5,674 nt of DNA from positions 1 through 5,674 of the forward strand of contig DASYRG010000045.1 of NCBI GenBank assembly GCA_036004665.1, in the 5' to 3' direction. The notes under the pieces were generated by a model. That model did not search any database. It was given only the letters and a program-made list of their open reading frames with translations, and was not told where the DNA came from. Numbering within the stretch: the stretch's first letter is position 1; each line of letters starts with the position of its first letter. Shown piece by piece: positions 4,880-5,674 of this stretch. The stretch is from JACQGZ01 sp036004665. GTDB lineage: Bacteria; Sysuimicrobiota; Sysuimicrobiia; Sysuimicrobiales; Humicultoraceae. Made by a program: the position numbers and the translations under genes.

Positions 4880-5674
4880 ATGGATGGCAGAGGTCTTGGG
4901 GACGTGAGCGCGCTGGCCGGCACACGCGTGCTGGATCTCAGCCAGGTGATGGCCGGGCCGTTCTGCACCATGCTGCTCGCAGACATGGGCGCCGAGGTCG
5001 TCAAGGTGGAGCCGCCGCAAGGGGATTCGACGCGCCAGATGAGCGGGAGCCGCGGCGGAGAGAGTCCCAGCTTCTGGGCGGTCAACCGGAACAAGCGCGG
5101 CGTCGTGCTGGATCTGAAGAATCCCCGAGGCGTCGAGATCTGCCGTCGGCTGGCCGAACGCGCGGACGTGCTGGTCGAGAACTACCGGCCCGGCGCCCTC
5201 GACCGCCTCGGCCTTGGGTACGAGGCCCTGCGCCCTCTCAATCCCGGGTTGATCTACGCCTCAATCTCCGGGTACGGACAGACCGGTCCGCTCCGTGAGA
5301 GGGGGGGCTTTGATCTGGTCGCCCAGGGCGAGAGCGGGATAATGTCAGTCACCGGCCTCCCGGGAGGGTCACCGGTCAAGTGTGGCATTCCCATTTGCGA
5401 TCTCGGCGCCGCCCTCTTCCTCACCTACGGCATCCTCAGCGCGGCCCTGCACCGTGTGCGGACGGGCGAAGGGCAGCGGGTGGAGACCTCATTACTCGAC
5501 GCGGGGATCGCCCTTTCGGTCTGGGAGGCCGCGGAGTATTTTGCGACGGGCTCCTCGCCGCTGCCGACGGGCTCCGCTCACCGCATGTCCGCGCCCTACC
5601 AGGCCTTTCGCTGCCAGGACGGCTACATCACGATCGGCGCGGCCAACCAGCGCTCGTGGGAGCGCCTCTGCCGC
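4880..5674 (+). CDS. Class III CoA transferase, CaiB/BaiF (formyl-CoA transferase-like) family (3' end outside window)
   Basis: 265 codons are present of a family usually near 400 residues. These cytosolic enzymes move CoA between an acyl-CoA donor and a carboxylic acid. Visible marks: L-D-L-S-Q-V-M-A-G-P-F (18-28) with A-D-M-G-A-E-V-V-K-V-E-P (34-45), the N-R-N-K-R-G segment (69-74), D-V-L-V-E-N-Y-R-P-G (96-105), S-I-S-G-Y-G-Q-T-G-P (128-137), and I-C-D-L-G-A-A (172-178), whose Asp174 corresponds to the catalytic aspartate (Asp169 of Oxalobacter formyl-CoA transferase) that forms the acyl-enzyme anhydride. R-T-G-E-G-Q-R-V-E follows shortly after. The ATG at 4880 (AGAGG 11 bases upstream) is chosen; an in-frame GTG at 4904, preceded by another AGAGG about 10 bases upstream, would remove eight residues and fits the usual family N-terminus equally well. 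No in-frame stop was seen in the adjacent upstream codons. Divergent from the TRAP operon, suggesting activation of its imported acid. The substrate is not assignable: family similarity alone does not separate formyl-, succinyl- or other CoA transferases, or racemases. Confidence 0.92.
   Translation, partial: MDGRGLGDVSALAGTRVLDLSQVMAGPFCTMLLADMGAEVVKVEPPQGDSTRQMSGSRGGESPSFWAVNRNKRGVVLDLKNPRGVEICRRLAERADVLVENYRPGALDRLGLGYEALRPLNPGLIYASISGYGQTGPLRERGGFDLVAQGESGIMSVTGLPGGSPVKCGIPICDLGAALFLTYGILSAALHRVRTGEGQRVETSLLDAGIALSVWEAAEYFATGSSPLPTGSAHRMSAPYQAFRCQDGYITIGAANQRSWERLCR

Noticed and set aside
4756..5094. Upstream extension of the dctP frame to a start at 5094
   Set aside because: The signal peptide and an ideal ribosome binding site fix the start at 4755; the extension would run antisense to the CoA transferase coding region.
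3754..5298. A 514-codon open frame on the plus strand
   Set aside because: It runs antisense through almost all of dctP and then out of frame through the CoA transferase gene. Its translation is rich in Arg, Gly and His with no domain, while both real genes have clear family motifs.

Overview
The window is GC-rich bacterial chromosomal DNA with tightly packed genes, strong Shine-Dalgarno sites and frequent GTG starts. It holds seven protein genes in three transcriptional groups; the two at the ends are cut by the window. No RNA gene, insertion sequence, CRISPR array or long repeat is visible. Gene content and style fit an environmental (soil, sediment or subsurface) bacterium. I cannot name a phylum from sequence alone: TRAP transporters and class III CoA transferases are common in Proteobacteria, but also occur in Rokubacteria, NC10, Chloroflexi and related uncultured lineages.

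Left part, minus strand (1-1849): an arsenic operon reading arsR - arsN2-like acetyltransferase - arsM, followed after 13 bases by the 5' part of a YihY/BrkB-family membrane protein gene. The operon has an unusually clear control region: a near-consensus sigma-70 promoter (TTGACA, 17-base spacer, TATATT) whose -10 box lies inside a perfect 9+4+9 inverted repeat of the ArsR-box type. arsR/arsN2 and arsN2/arsM overlap by the four bases GTGA, so translation is probably coupled. ArsM would methylate As(III) with SAM, ArsR would release the promoter when As(III) binds its cysteines, and the acetyltransferase probably modifies an unidentified (perhaps arsenic-containing) compound. No arsenate reductase or arsenite efflux gene lies in the window.

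Middle, minus strand (1909-4755): a complete three-gene TRAP transporter operon, dctP - dctQ - dctM: periplasmic binding protein, small membrane subunit, large membrane subunit. Only dctP has a good ribosome binding site; dctQ follows after a 4-base gap and dctM overlaps dctQ by GTGA. The operon points toward arsR with no visible terminator between them.

Right end, plus strand (4880 to the window edge): the first ~265 codons of a class III (CaiB/BaiF) CoA transferase gene, divergent from dctP across a 124-base region that contains an 8-base-arm hairpin and a short direct repeat, but no TA dinucleotide and hence no standard -10 box. The divergent arrangement suggests that the TRAP system imports an organic acid which the CoA transferase then activates to its CoA thioester; the acid cannot be identified from this window.
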